DNA of 64,000 nt from GCA-002733465 sp039969155 (GTDB taxonomy: Bacteria > Pseudomonadota > Gammaproteobacteria > Enterobacterales > Kangiellaceae), in assembly GCA_039969155.1 (NCBI GenBank), contig JBDVOJ010000024.1, forward strand, positions 4,067-68,066. The letters are read 5' to 3'. A program made the translations under genes and the position numbers. The notes beneath the pieces were generated by a model that was not told the origin of the DNA, did not search any database, and worked only from the letters and a program-made list of their open reading frames with translations. This document shows, one piece after another, positions 51,933-60,697 of the stretch. The first letter of the stretch is position 1. Each line of letters begins with the position of its first letter.

Positions 51933-52556
51933 TTATTTGGTGTCATTACCAGTACCAACGTTAAATTTACGCATGTAATTGGCTAGGGCTATGGAGTCCA
52001 TATTATCTGATGTTTGCAAAGCGGTAAAAACACCCAGCTGATCTTCTTGCTTGCGCTGTTGTCCCAATTTATGTTTGGCATCGACCCGAGAAATAGTCAG
52101 TTTAAATGAAACAATCGCTTTACTCAGTTTCTGTTGATAATCTTCAGGCATCACTAGAGGGTTATTTAATAACTCAGGTTCATATTTTTTCACGGTATCT
52201 TTTACCACTTGAATGGTTTGTTCGTCTGATAACAATTCAAACTTGCCATACACATGAACGGCTGCATAATTCCATGTTGGCACCGCTGGACCACTGGCAT
52301 ACCAGTTAGGGGAAATATAAGCATGTGGCCCGGCAAACACTACCATCACTTGCTTGTCTTGAAGTTCTTTCCAGTGAGAATTAGCTCTTGCCATATGACT
52401 ATATAAAGTACCTAATTCACCTTCATTGGCTGCATGCAAGAAGGGTAGATGAGTCGCTTCTAACGAATCAGACATCAAAATGCCAAACCCATAATCTGAT
52501 ATAAATTGGGTTACAGAGTTTTCCGGCGCCATAGTCAAACTTTTTGGAATATACAT
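51933..52556 (-). CDS. PaiB-like FMN-binding regulator
   Basis: 207 residues from ATG 52556 (AGGAG about 9 bases upstream); an earlier start at 52619 overlaps the acetyltransferase gene. MYIPKSLTMAPENSVTQFISDYGFGILMS, HLPFLHAANEGELGTLYSHMARANSHW and WYASGPAVPTWNYAAVHVYGKFE are typical of PaiB, an FMN-binding split-barrel protein linked in Bacillus to protease and sporulation control. It may be an FMN-dependent reductase. Follows the GNAT gene by 11 bases. Confidence 0.88.
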   Translation of the reverse strand: MYIPKSLTMAPENSVTQFISDYGFGILMSDSLEATHLPFLHAANEGELGTLYSHMARANSHWKELQDKQVMVVFAGPHAYISPNWYASGPAVPTWNYAAVHVYGKFELLSDEQTIQVVKDTVKKYEPELLNNPLVMPEDYQQKLSKAIVSFKLTISRVDAKHKLGQQRKQEDQLGVFTALQTSDNMDSIALANYMRKFNVGTGNDTK

Positions 52557-52567
52557 AGTGACTTCTC

Positions 52568-53176
52568 CTAAAACTCTTTGCCAATTTTTTGTTGCAAGGA
52601 ATCTTTGACTTCCGGCCATTCCTGTTGGGTAACACTAAAGATCGCGGTATTTCTTAAGCTACCATCGGGTAGAATCCTAAGATTTCTTAAAACTCCTTCA
52701 AAAGTCGCCCCAATGCGCTGAATCGCATTTCTTGATGGATTGTTTTTCTCATGGGTTTTGAACTCGACTCTCACGGCAGCTAAAGTTTCAAAAGCATGTT
52801 GTAACAGTAAAAATTTTGCATGAGTGTTAACGTAACTGCGTTGATACTGAGGAGTAATGAAAGTAAATCCAATCTCTATTCCTCTGTCTTGCTCGCGAAT
52901 GGAACAGTACCGCGTCGAACCGACAATATGATCAGAGGCTTTATCAATAATTACAAATGGAATATGTTGGCCTAATCGCTGTTGTTGCAAGGACTCCTCA
53001 ATCCAGCTTTTACTGGCCTCTAGTGATTCGCAATGATTAGGCGCAACCCACTGCCAGAGCTCAGGATAATGGCCGGCGTGGAAAAACCCTTCGGCATGTT
53101 CCAATGCGAGTGGTTTTAACCTGACTTTATCTGTTTGCAGCTCGACTGGTTCTGGTTTGAACGGGGGTCTTTTCAT
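52568..53176 (-). CDS. RimJ/RimL-type N-acetyltransferase
   Basis: 202 residues. DKVRLKPLALEHAEGFF, IGFTFITPQYQRSYVNTHAKFLLLQHAFE (acetyl-CoA binding), and NPSRNAIQRIGATFEGVLRN with the typical C-terminal segment. Acetylates a protein N-terminus or small amine such as an antibiotic or polyamine. Ribosome site AGGAA. First gene of a minus-strand group with the PaiB-like and LysE-type genes, divergent from the MocR-type gene. Confidence 0.87.
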   Translation of the reverse strand: MKRPPFKPEPVELQTDKVRLKPLALEHAEGFFHAGHYPELWQWVAPNHCESLEASKSWIEESLQQQRLGQHIPFVIIDKASDHIVGSTRYCSIREQDRGIEIGFTFITPQYQRSYVNTHAKFLLLQHAFETLAAVRVEFKTHEKNNPSRNAIQRIGATFEGVLRNLRILPDGSLRNTAIFSVTQQEWPEVKDSLQQKIGKEF

Positions 53177-53334
53177 TATTCCTAGTTCCTCTAATTCCTA
53201 GTAATTAGCCAGTTAAGTAGCTATTTTGACAGTTTTTGGTATATTTATAACAACCAGTTTTAACTATTTAGTTATACCAGTATCAGAGCCAACATCAATA
53301 TCAACTTGAATATCCATTTGAATATTAAGACCGA

Positions 53335-54795
53335 ATGAAACGACTGACGCTAGAGCTAGACTCAAGTATTCGACCGATCTACCTAAGAGTCGCTTCTGCC
53401 ATTCGTTCAGCCATCAACAATGGTCAGCTGAAGCCCTCTGAGGTTTTACCATCGGCAAGAGAGCTAGCCAAAATCCAAAAAATTAATCGGCATACGGTGA
53501 TGTCAGCTTATCAGGAGCTAATTGCTCAAGGTTGGCTTGAGTCTAAGGAAAGAAAAAACTATTCCGTTGTTGCTTCATTGCCGATTGAAATGAGTCAAGC
53601 AAAATCAGATCAAAAATTAATCTCAGATCAATTTGACTGGCCAGTTAACAGGCAATTTGAATCGCTTTCAACGACCAAACCAACCGCACAATTCGAATAC
53701 AATTTTGCTGGAGGCATGCCCGATCTAAGTCTTTTTCCGTTTAAAGAATTTAAATACTATATGAATCAAAGTCTGCTGAATCCCAACTTAGAAAATCTGG
53801 GTTACGGGAATAATCAAGGTTCACTTAGTTTTCTTGAGCAGCTTAAAACTTACTTAAGACGAGCTCGTTCGATTACTAACAAAGAAATCATAGCCGTCAA
53901 TGGTACTCAAGAAGCACTTTTTCTGATTGCACAACTTTTACTCAAATCGGGTGATCGAGTAGCGGTTGAACCATTGGGCTATCGACCTGCTTGGAACGCG
54001 TTTAGGAGTGCGGGAGCTGAACTTGTCGCATTAAAGCAGCATGCTAAGGGGATAAACACCGTTCACTTAAAAGAGCAGATTATCGAAAAAAATATCAAGC
54101 TCATTTATCTTACGCCACTGCATCAATATCCAACAACCGTAACCTTACCACTCGAAGAGCGGATGGCCATTTACTCTTTAGCTGCGGAGCACAATGTGAT
54201 GATTGTTGAAGATGATTACGATCATGAGTTCCATTACGACAGTCAACCGTTAGCCCCAATGGCGGCAAACGACCCCAATGGACAAGTCATCTACTTGGCG
54301 TCATTTTCAAAAATAATGTTTCCTGGAAGCCGAATTGGTTGCATTGCCGTTGACCAGTCGTTAGTACCAGCATTGCTCAACTACCGAGCAGTGATTAATC
54401 ATAAACCAAATAGTTTAGTGCAAGAAGCGATTGCACTCTGGATGAAAGATGGTGCATTTGAAAGACACTTGAGAAAAATGACCAAGATCTATCAACAAAG
54501 GCGCCAGGGTATCGTTGAAGCCTTAAGTCATTTCAAACAAAGCGGGGTTGATTTCGACTATTATCTTCCCGCCGGTGGTATGGCATTGTGGTTAGATATT
54601 AAGGGACATGCAAAAGAGCTTGAGCAGTTTTGTTTAAGCAACGATATTTATATTCAAACTGAGCATCAATTTCACTTGGATAAACAAAACAATCGAAATC
54701 GATTTATTCGTTTGGGCTTTGCAGCTATGGATTGCCAACGACTAGTTCAAGGCTTAACTAAAATTTTTGAATTCTTAAATAGTAGGGAAAAATAA
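53335..54795 (+). CDS. MocR/PdxR-type regulator (GntR fused to aminotransferase)
   Basis: 486 residues. GntR winged helix (about 1-75; PIYLRVASAIRSAINNGQLKPSEVLPSARELAKIQKINRHTVMSAYQELI) is fused to a fold-type I aminotransferase domain (about 120-480) with VNGTQEALFLIAQLLL, EDDYDHEFHY, and the PLP-lysine segment YLASFSKIMFPGSRIG. It senses PLP or an amino compound. Divergent from the GNAT-PaiB-LysE group, the likely targets, with 158 bases between. Followed after 3 bases by mntP. Confidence 0.92.
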   Translation: MKRLTLELDSSIRPIYLRVASAIRSAINNGQLKPSEVLPSARELAKIQKINRHTVMSAYQELIAQGWLESKERKNYSVVASLPIEMSQAKSDQKLISDQFDWPVNRQFESLSTTKPTAQFEYNFAGGMPDLSLFPFKEFKYYMNQSLLNPNLENLGYGNNQGSLSFLEQLKTYLRRARSITNKEIIAVNGTQEALFLIAQLLLKSGDRVAVEPLGYRPAWNAFRSAGAELVALKQHAKGINTVHLKEQIIEKNIKLIYLTPLHQYPTTVTLPLEERMAIYSLAAEHNVMIVEDDYDHEFHYDSQPLAPMAANDPNGQVIYLASFSKIMFPGSRIGCIAVDQSLVPALLNYRAVINHKPNSLVQEAIALWMKDGAFERHLRKMTKIYQQRRQGIVEALSHFKQSGVDFDYYLPAGGMALWLDIKGHAKELEQFCLSNDIYIQTEHQFHLDKQNNRNRFIRLGFAAMDCQRLVQGLTKIFEFLNSREK

Positions 54796-54798
54796 AAA

Positions 54799-55338
54799 AT
54801 GATTGAACTTAGTTTGCTTGCAATAGCGCTTAGTATGGATGCGTTTGCAGTGTCGATTGGGTTAGGAGCGCAACATCCGACGGATAAAATAAAGGTCGGT
54901 TTATTGGCTGGTTTATATTTTGGTTTTTTCCAAGGTCTTATGCCGCTGATTGGTTATTGGGGTGGAAAGAGTCTTTTACAATGGACAGCCGTTTTTACCT
55001 CGTGGATAGCCTTTGGATTGCTCTGCGCGATTGGCGGAAAGATGATCTATGAATCGAGCCAAACCGATGAAAATAAATTTGATAAAAAGCTCACTCACTC
55101 AATTTTGCTAATACTTGCCATAGCGACCAGCATAGATGCAATGGCTGCTGGATTTGCGTTAAATCTACTCGATGTTAGTATTCTTGGTGCATGTTTATTG
55201 ATTGGATTGGTCACCTTTTTGTTTAGTGTCGTTGGTGTGTATGCGGGTAACAAGAGTGGGACTCTATTGGGAAACAAAGCGGAATTTTTAGGCGGTATAG
55301 TACTTATTTTGATAGGGTTGAAGATTGCGCTTGGGTAA
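54799..55338 (+). CDS. mntP: Putative manganese efflux pump MntP
   Basis: 179 residues, six membrane helices. IELSLLAIALSMDAFAVSIGLGA at the start and ILLILAIATSIDAMAAGFALNL in the middle carry the paired aspartates of the family. It exports manganese. No manganese riboswitch precedes it; instead it begins 3 bases after the MocR-type gene, so expression is likely tied to that transcript. Confidence 0.9.
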   Translation: MIELSLLAIALSMDAFAVSIGLGAQHPTDKIKVGLLAGLYFGFFQGLMPLIGYWGGKSLLQWTAVFTSWIAFGLLCAIGGKMIYESSQTDENKFDKKLTHSILLILAIATSIDAMAAGFALNLLDVSILGACLLIGLVTFLFSVVGVYAGNKSGTLLGNKAEFLGGIVLILIGLKIALG

Positions 55339-55361
55339 AACCGAACCGTTTCAGTCATTAT

Positions 55362-55392
55362 TAGATAGCATATTCTCAGGTATTGCTATCTA
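55362..55392 (+). terminator. Hairpin after mntP
   Basis: The 9-base inverted repeat TAGATAGCA / TGCTATCTA with a 13-base loop lies 24 bases after the mntP stop. There is no long T-run, so termination is only probable. Confidence 0.55.
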
Positions 55393-55497
55393 TTGTGTCG
55401 CTATGAGTCCATACTGATGACGTCATAACACGACGATAGTCCTTCGGTTGGCGACTCTAACTTTAGGTTCAAGATTACTTCGCGAGAGGAATGTATC

Positions 55498-55614
55498 ATG
55501 AGTAAAGGACAAAACAGTAAAAAAAATACCAAAAAGAAACCACTTTTAACGGCAAAAGAAAAGAAAGCGGCTAAAGCAGCCAAGAAACAAGAGTCTAATA
55601 TTTTTAGAGATTAA
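55498..55614 (+). CDS. Small Lys-rich protein (38 residues)
   Basis: 38 residues starting MSKGQNSKKNTKKKPL and continuing TAKEKKAAKAAKKQE before NIFRD. It has a clear ribosome site (GAGAGGA about 8 bases before ATG). The same opening MSKGQN-x-KK and Lys/Ala-rich body occur in tiny conserved proteins of many gammaproteobacteria; the function is unknown, perhaps nucleic-acid binding given about 14 lysines. It stands alone 160 bases after mntP. Too short for routine gene calling, but real in my judgement. Confidence 0.75.
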   Translation: MSKGQNSKKNTKKKPLLTAKEKKAAKAAKKQESNIFRD

Positions 55615-55755
55615 AATGAAGATGAAGCGCATTGGTGACAAACACGCTTAGCAAAACGACTCTTAGCAAACAATCCGCTTGCTTCTTCTAAGAAGATAGC
55701 GAGTGTTTGTTATCAAGTAATGACCATCCTTCACACACAGAACAACCGCTAAAAA

Positions 55756-56148
55756 TTACTTAAAATCTAAACTATCAATAATTTGATTTAATTCTAGTTG
55801 CTCACCGGTAGCTTCCTCACCACTGGATTTTGTTGATGAAGCCCTGCTACGCGCTTCTACTTGATCTATATATTGCTTAATGCTTGATTTGACTGCCGCT
55901 TGCATGGTCATTAATACATCAACAATTTCTTCCTTCTTACGCACCCAAGTCTCGATAAACAACCCGTCCTCTATTTTAATACTCATTGAATAAGCGCTTT
56001 TACTGACGGTGTCGTTAAACACTCGACACCATGCTTTAGGGGCTTTGTGATTTAGCCTAAAAAATAACTCTATATAAGGTTCGGTTCTAATGACTGGCCG
56101 GCGCAATTCGTCGATTCCAGCGATTTTAAGATCACTAATATTTTCCAT
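55756..56148 (-). CDS. Hypothetical protein
   Basis: 130 residues from ATG 56148; a longer form from 56271 adds a hydrophobic, poorly supported N-terminus. Soluble: an alpha-beta body (YIELFFRLNHKAPKAWCRVFND, IKIEDGLFIETWVRKKEEI) followed by a long helix (VLMTMQAAVKSSIKQYIDQVEARSRAS) and a disordered acidic tail. No family recognised. No ribosome site is clear, so the start is uncertain. Confidence 0.6.
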   Translation of the reverse strand: MENISDLKIAGIDELRRPVIRTEPYIELFFRLNHKAPKAWCRVFNDTVSKSAYSMSIKIEDGLFIETWVRKKEEIVDVLMTMQAAVKSSIKQYIDQVEARSRASSTKSSGEEATGEQLELNQIIDSLDFK

Positions 56149-56315
56149 AGAAGGGGACACACTGAGAAGTAGCAGAAGGTTGAACAACAGCATACGCGAA
56201 TCGTTGACTATATACACTGTATATCTAAGATATCGTTCAACCTCTTGATGGACTGAAGTCCGATCTACCACTAATTAGGCTTGCAGCCAATATGTATCGG
56301 AACAAACCTTAAGTA

Positions 56316-58001
56316 CTACAATAGCGTATCCAAAGGTTGATAGCCGGCCACAATCGAATTTATTTCATCATCGAACCCTGTCATTTCCCAACGACCTAAA
56401 GCAATGGGGATGCTTCCGATCGCATTGAGCTTGTCAAAAAAATCTCTTAGGTGAAATTTCTTACCTTGAGCTTCAAGTTGTATTGCATAATCGGCTATGG
56501 TTCTTTCAAGTAAATACTTTCCAGTGATATAACTGCTTCCGTATCCAGGTTGCCGCATGTATAAGTGTTGCTCGAAGATCAGTAGTTCTTTTTCTACTTT
56601 CATCCAAGCGCGCGGCGTTTTATCTGCATGAATTTGACCGGCTTGCTCCATAGTCATTTGATTGGCGTGTGCATATAAAGATCCTAATCCTCTTGCCGCT
56701 CTTTGAGCGATCATGATCCAAACGATTTCTCTGACTCGAGGGTTGTTATCATATAGACCGGTGTGCATAAACATTTCTTCAACGGCGGTTGCGGTTCCTT
56801 CATTTCGACTATCAAAAATATTGTAGAGTAATGCCTCTCTTCGGATAAAACTTTTGTGAGGGGTATTATCCATACGAGCTAATTCAAACCAATGGTAAAA
56901 ATGAGAATACAGTGGCGTAGGATCAAGGTGCGCACCTATCCAAAAAAAGTTTCTTTTATCAGCTGGTACAAATGCGCCAAGATGCTGATTAAGCGCTGGT
57001 TCAAAATAATCTGTAACGGTGACTATTTCTTGGTCACGAAGAAACTCTATAAAATTTTTGGCAGACCGTTTGGCGAGAGCATCGTATTCTTCAGGTGAGC
57101 TTGCTGGTTTTAATTCTGGAAGTTTTCGATTACGGTGCTCTTCTAACATTAGAGTCGACCAAGACCTGTCCAGCTCTCGCTTTAATAGAGTAACTTCTTC
57201 TTTCCAATCCATTGGCACTAAGTGAACGTTATTCATATACCAAGTATATTGTTCAACGCCAATACCGGAGGGACCGGTTTTTTTCTTTGCTTCACTTTGT
57301 AACCAATTCGCCAACACTTCACTCGATTGGATAGCTTTATCGATGACTTGGTTAAGCTCGTTGTTGTTAGATTCGGCTACTTTCTTTTTTAGGCCTTTAA
57401 GCACTTTAACTTGAGTTCTAATATCGCGAATCCCGGCTTCCCACAACTCCGCAGCGTTTCCGGTAAGATTGGTTTGTGCTTGTTGATTAATCGATTCGAT
57501 TCTTTTTAAATCGACGATCAAGCGAGCTTGTTCTTTGTTAGACAGTGGAAATTGATAGGTCCATAGCTCTGTTACACCATGATGGGTAGGGCCTTCATGA
57601 GCTGGAACATCGCTACGGTAGGTCCAAACGGATTTATAAAACGCAGGATCTCGTTGCCAAGGTTTTAAAACTTTATGATTAAACTCATAACCGTTTAACT
57701 CTGCCCATAAAATATACCAATCAACTTGGTCTTTAATGGGCCAGTTTTTTTTATCGATTTTTTTGAGTTTAGAACGAATAACTTCAAATTCAGGATATCG
57801 CTTCGCAAAAGTTTGTTTCCGGTAGTCGGGGGCGCCATTAAACTGTGGCGGGTTTTCGAATTCCCGCCATTCTTTGAACAGCGCTGTTAAACTATTGTAA
57901 TCACTTGCAAATAAATAACTTGGGGTCATTGAAATTAGGAGAAAGAATAAACAGCGTCTTGCCAATGTTTGGTACTGAATGTTGTTGTTTTTGAATTTCA
58001 T
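56316..58001 (-). CDS. Exported DUF885-family protein
   Basis: 561 residues. Signal peptide (about 14-32, ending LFAS) and an all-helical DUF885 body with NEGTATAVEEMFMHTGL (metal-site-like), GLGSLYAHANQMTMEQAG and PGYGSSYITGKYLLERTIADYA. DUF885 proteins resemble zinc carboxypeptidases with an HExxH-type helix; here the corresponding helix reads EEMFMHTG, so catalytic status is unsure. Start ATG 58001 with GGAAAC upstream. It follows the small exported protein gene by 20 bases. Confidence 0.82.
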   Translation of the reverse strand: MKFKNNNIQYQTLARRCLFFLLISMTPSYLFASDYNSLTALFKEWREFENPPQFNGAPDYRKQTFAKRYPEFEVIRSKLKKIDKKNWPIKDQVDWYILWAELNGYEFNHKVLKPWQRDPAFYKSVWTYRSDVPAHEGPTHHGVTELWTYQFPLSNKEQARLIVDLKRIESINQQAQTNLTGNAAELWEAGIRDIRTQVKVLKGLKKKVAESNNNELNQVIDKAIQSSEVLANWLQSEAKKKTGPSGIGVEQYTWYMNNVHLVPMDWKEEVTLLKRELDRSWSTLMLEEHRNRKLPELKPASSPEEYDALAKRSAKNFIEFLRDQEIVTVTDYFEPALNQHLGAFVPADKRNFFWIGAHLDPTPLYSHFYHWFELARMDNTPHKSFIRREALLYNIFDSRNEGTATAVEEMFMHTGLYDNNPRVREIVWIMIAQRAARGLGSLYAHANQMTMEQAGQIHADKTPRAWMKVEKELLIFEQHLYMRQPGYGSSYITGKYLLERTIADYAIQLEAQGKKFHLRDFFDKLNAIGSIPIALGRWEMTGFDDEINSIVAGYQPLDTLL

Positions 58002-58021
58002 ATTGTTTCCAGTTTAAAAAA

Positions 58022-58522
58022 TTATTCTTTTCTTTTAAGTCGAAGTTCGGAAGACTCCTCAACAGAGTTACTCAAATAACTTTCAATTCTTTGTAGGTTC
58101 TGAGGTAACCCGGAAAATTCGAATCCTAGTGAATGTTGATGAGAATCGTCAAGGCTCTTAAGATTGGTGGCGTCAAAATAGCGAAAAGAAATAGAACTTT
58201 CAGACGAGTTTGGAATCATTACCAATCGCGGCTGATTTCCTTGCGGGCAGTAGTGAGTGGCCATGAGATCGTCAGCGTTTCGATGGTACAAAGTCAACGA
58301 ATGTGTTTTTCCCTTATACATCCATGATTCGATCAACACACTTTTATTGGCGGTTAATTCAAAGGTGATTTCAAAATCTCCATTCTTATCGCTTTCTTTT
58401 TCCCAAATACCTTGTAATGACTTTAGTTTTTCAAATGCTTGGTTGGCATTGAGGGACTCCATAGCCTCAAGGTAGCTAACCTGAGGAATTAAAGAGACTA
58501 ATAGAATACAAACCACTTTCAT
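58022..58522 (-). CDS. Small exported protein, lipocalin-like pattern
   Basis: 166 residues. Signal-like N-terminus (1-20), then SLQGIWEKESDKNGDFEITFELTANKSVLIESWMYKGKTHSLTLYHRNADDLMATHYCPQGN, a beta-rich pattern seen in small uncharacterised heme- or ligand-binding barrel proteins. Function unknown. First of two adjacent genes; the DUF885 gene follows 20 bases on, so they are probably co-transcribed. Confidence 0.68.
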   Translation of the reverse strand: MKVVCILLVSLIPQVSYLEAMESLNANQAFEKLKSLQGIWEKESDKNGDFEITFELTANKSVLIESWMYKGKTHSLTLYHRNADDLMATHYCPQGNQPRLVMIPNSSESSISFRYFDATNLKSLDDSHQHSLGFEFSGLPQNLQRIESYLSNSVEESSELRLKRKE

Positions 58523-58622
58523 TATCGAATAGACCTCTCTTTTCCCTGAAAAATTGACCTAAATAAATCGGGACTCCAATTTAAATGTTTTTAAGAAGTC
58601 CAGATTTAGATATTTATACGAT

Positions 58623-60575
58623 TTATTTCAAAAACTTATCTAAGAATTCTACATAAGCATTAGAGGCAGTAATACGATTTACTTTTTTTCTAAATCCGTG
58701 GCCTTCGTCAGGGAATAACACATATTCAACTTCGACGCCATTCTTCCGAATTGCCTCTACCATTTCATCACTTTCAACTTGAAGCACTCTCGGATCATTA
58801 GCGCCTTGTACAATCAGCACTGGATTCTTAATTTTGTCCGCGTGGAATAATGGAGAAATTGCATAATGTCGATCAGCGTCGGTAGCCGGATCACCCATTT
58901 CGTCGTACAGGGCTTTTTTGAATGCTTCCCACCAAGGCGGAATGCTTTCTAAGGTTCGCTTCCAGTTAGTTACGCCAAAGATGTTAATACCCACCTCAAA
59001 CTCGTCAGTAAAAGCCATTCCAGCCATCGTCATGTAACCACCATAACTACCACCGATAATGCCTATTTTTTCAGGATTAACCCAACTTAAAGTTTGCAGA
59101 TATTTTTTGCCGTAAACAATATCCTGCAAATCATCTTCGCCATGTTTTTTGTCATCCAAGTGAAAAAAAGTTTTTCCATAGCCGGATGAACCACGATTAT
59201 TAACTGCGAATATTGCGTAACCTTGATTGACCAAATGTTGAATGGCAGCTCGATAACCTTTACGCGATTGACCACCTGGCCCACCATGAACCCATACCAA
59301 AGCTGGAACTTTGTTAGTTGCAGTAGCTTGCTTTGGCTTATACAAAATCCCAGGAACTTCTAGCTGATCAAAACTCTTGAATCGCCTTACCTCACTCGAG
59401 ACTAGATGCGACTCATCCATGGCTGGGTTAAGTGTTTGAGTTAAACGCTTAGCAGAAGACTCACCAATTTTGTAGGTATATAAATTAGAAGGAGAAGTAT
59501 CTGAATTAATATAGAACACCATGTGATTACTATCACCAGAAAAGTTGACTCCTCTTAAATCACCCTGCGGCAATTCTGGCAGTGAAATACTTTTTCCAGT
59601 CGCGACTTCTGCAATGTCGATGCGAGTTTGACCATCATCATTGATGCCGGCAACCCTATATTTACCGTCATCCGAGAAATAGATAAATGCGACATCCCAG
59701 CTGGCTTGATAGAACAACGATTTACTTTTGTCCGCGAGCTTCAAACTCCAAGCTTGATTGAACTCACCAAATTCATTGGTTGCATAGATCAATTGTTGAC
59801 TATCTGGGGTAAAAGTATAACTAGAATGACTTACGTTGCCAGTATGCTCAGTAATTAACTCCGAGGCTTTATCTTTGCTGGTTAGATCGACCAGATAAAT
59901 ATTAGAATCGGCATTGCTAATATTTTTAGTTAAAGTGAGCCATTGTCCATTTGGGCTAACGGTATCAAGAGATAAATTATCATTGTTTTGATAAACCATT
60001 TCTCGACTGTAATCATTAGTCGAATAGAGATACAAATCGAATGCCTTTGGATCTCGTTCGTTAGTGGCGACAAAAAAGCCGCTGTCGTCTTCTAACCAGC
60101 CATAAAAACTTGCTTTAAGATTATCACCAGGAGTGAGGTCTTTAGCGTTACCTTCCTTTTCTCGAACAAATAGGTGATTAAGTTCGTTACCACCTTGATC
60201 AGCGGTATACAAAACTCGTTCATCTTGCGGAAACCAGCTTACACCATAGATGGCATCTGATTTCGAGTCGGTTAGTTGAGTGCTGGGCGACCCATCGAGT
60301 GGATACTTGTAGGCGTTATAAACGCCAGAATGATCGCTAGAAACCAATACCGCAGTTGCATCATGGTTGATTGATGAACCAAACACCGAAGTAGTTTTAA
60401 AAAAATCTTCAGCAGAATATTGCTTAAAAGGGGAGGATTTTGCGACTCGGTAGGTTTTTTTCGACCCTTTGGCTGCATCAGTGAGTGGTGCGGGATCTTG
60501 TTGTGACTGTTCACAGCCAACCAATATCAGGGACAATAAAGACCCCAATATCCAGAAAGAACGAGTGGGTTTCAT
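58623..60575 (-). CDS. S9-family peptidase lipoprotein
   Basis: 650 residues. Lipobox SLILVGCEQ (Cys21) anchors it in the envelope. A beta-propeller (about 60-370; repeated FTPDSQQLIYA-like blades) precedes an alpha/beta hydrolase domain (about 390-650) with nucleophile GGSYGGYM, Asp in VQGANDPRV, and His in PDEGHGF. Prolyl-oligopeptidase/acylaminoacyl-peptidase type: it cleaves short peptides in the periplasm. Ribosome site GGAG. Confidence 0.93.
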   Translation of the reverse strand: MKPTRSFWILGSLLSLILVGCEQSQQDPAPLTDAAKGSKKTYRVAKSSPFKQYSAEDFFKTTSVFGSSINHDATAVLVSSDHSGVYNAYKYPLDGSPSTQLTDSKSDAIYGVSWFPQDERVLYTADQGGNELNHLFVREKEGNAKDLTPGDNLKASFYGWLEDDSGFFVATNERDPKAFDLYLYSTNDYSREMVYQNNDNLSLDTVSPNGQWLTLTKNISNADSNIYLVDLTSKDKASELITEHTGNVSHSSYTFTPDSQQLIYATNEFGEFNQAWSLKLADKSKSLFYQASWDVAFIYFSDDGKYRVAGINDDGQTRIDIAEVATGKSISLPELPQGDLRGVNFSGDSNHMVFYINSDTSPSNLYTYKIGESSAKRLTQTLNPAMDESHLVSSEVRRFKSFDQLEVPGILYKPKQATATNKVPALVWVHGGPGGQSRKGYRAAIQHLVNQGYAIFAVNNRGSSGYGKTFFHLDDKKHGEDDLQDIVYGKKYLQTLSWVNPEKIGIIGGSYGGYMTMAGMAFTDEFEVGINIFGVTNWKRTLESIPPWWEAFKKALYDEMGDPATDADRHYAISPLFHADKIKNPVLIVQGANDPRVLQVESDEMVEAIRKNGVEVEYVLFPDEGHGFRKKVNRITASNAYVEFLDKFLK

Positions 60576-60697
60576 TAGCGAGCTCCATTGATTAAATTAT
60601 TTTAGTTCTGACAATACTGCTGCAAGAGTCTTTTGATTTTAGACTAACCGATATAATGTAACGGATTTTGCAAATTAATTCTATCAAGAGTTCTATT

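Noticed and set aside
53177..53334. Promoter with TTGACA and TATAAC in the MocR intergenic region
   Set aside because: The spacing between the two hexamers is about 14 bases, too short for a confident sigma-70 promoter.
54700..54798. Manganese riboswitch (yybP-ykoY) before mntP
   Set aside because: mntP begins 3 bases after the MocR-type gene, leaving no room for a riboswitch leader.
55639..55709. Long-range pairing CAAACACGCT / AGCGAGTGTTTG after the Lys-rich gene, considered as a structured RNA
   Set aside because: The stem is interrupted, the loop long, and no conservation can be judged from one sequence; left out as a feature.
57019..57225. Plus-strand frames of about 68 residues within the DUF885 gene
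   Set aside because: Antisense shadows of a clear coding sequence with no start signal or family match.
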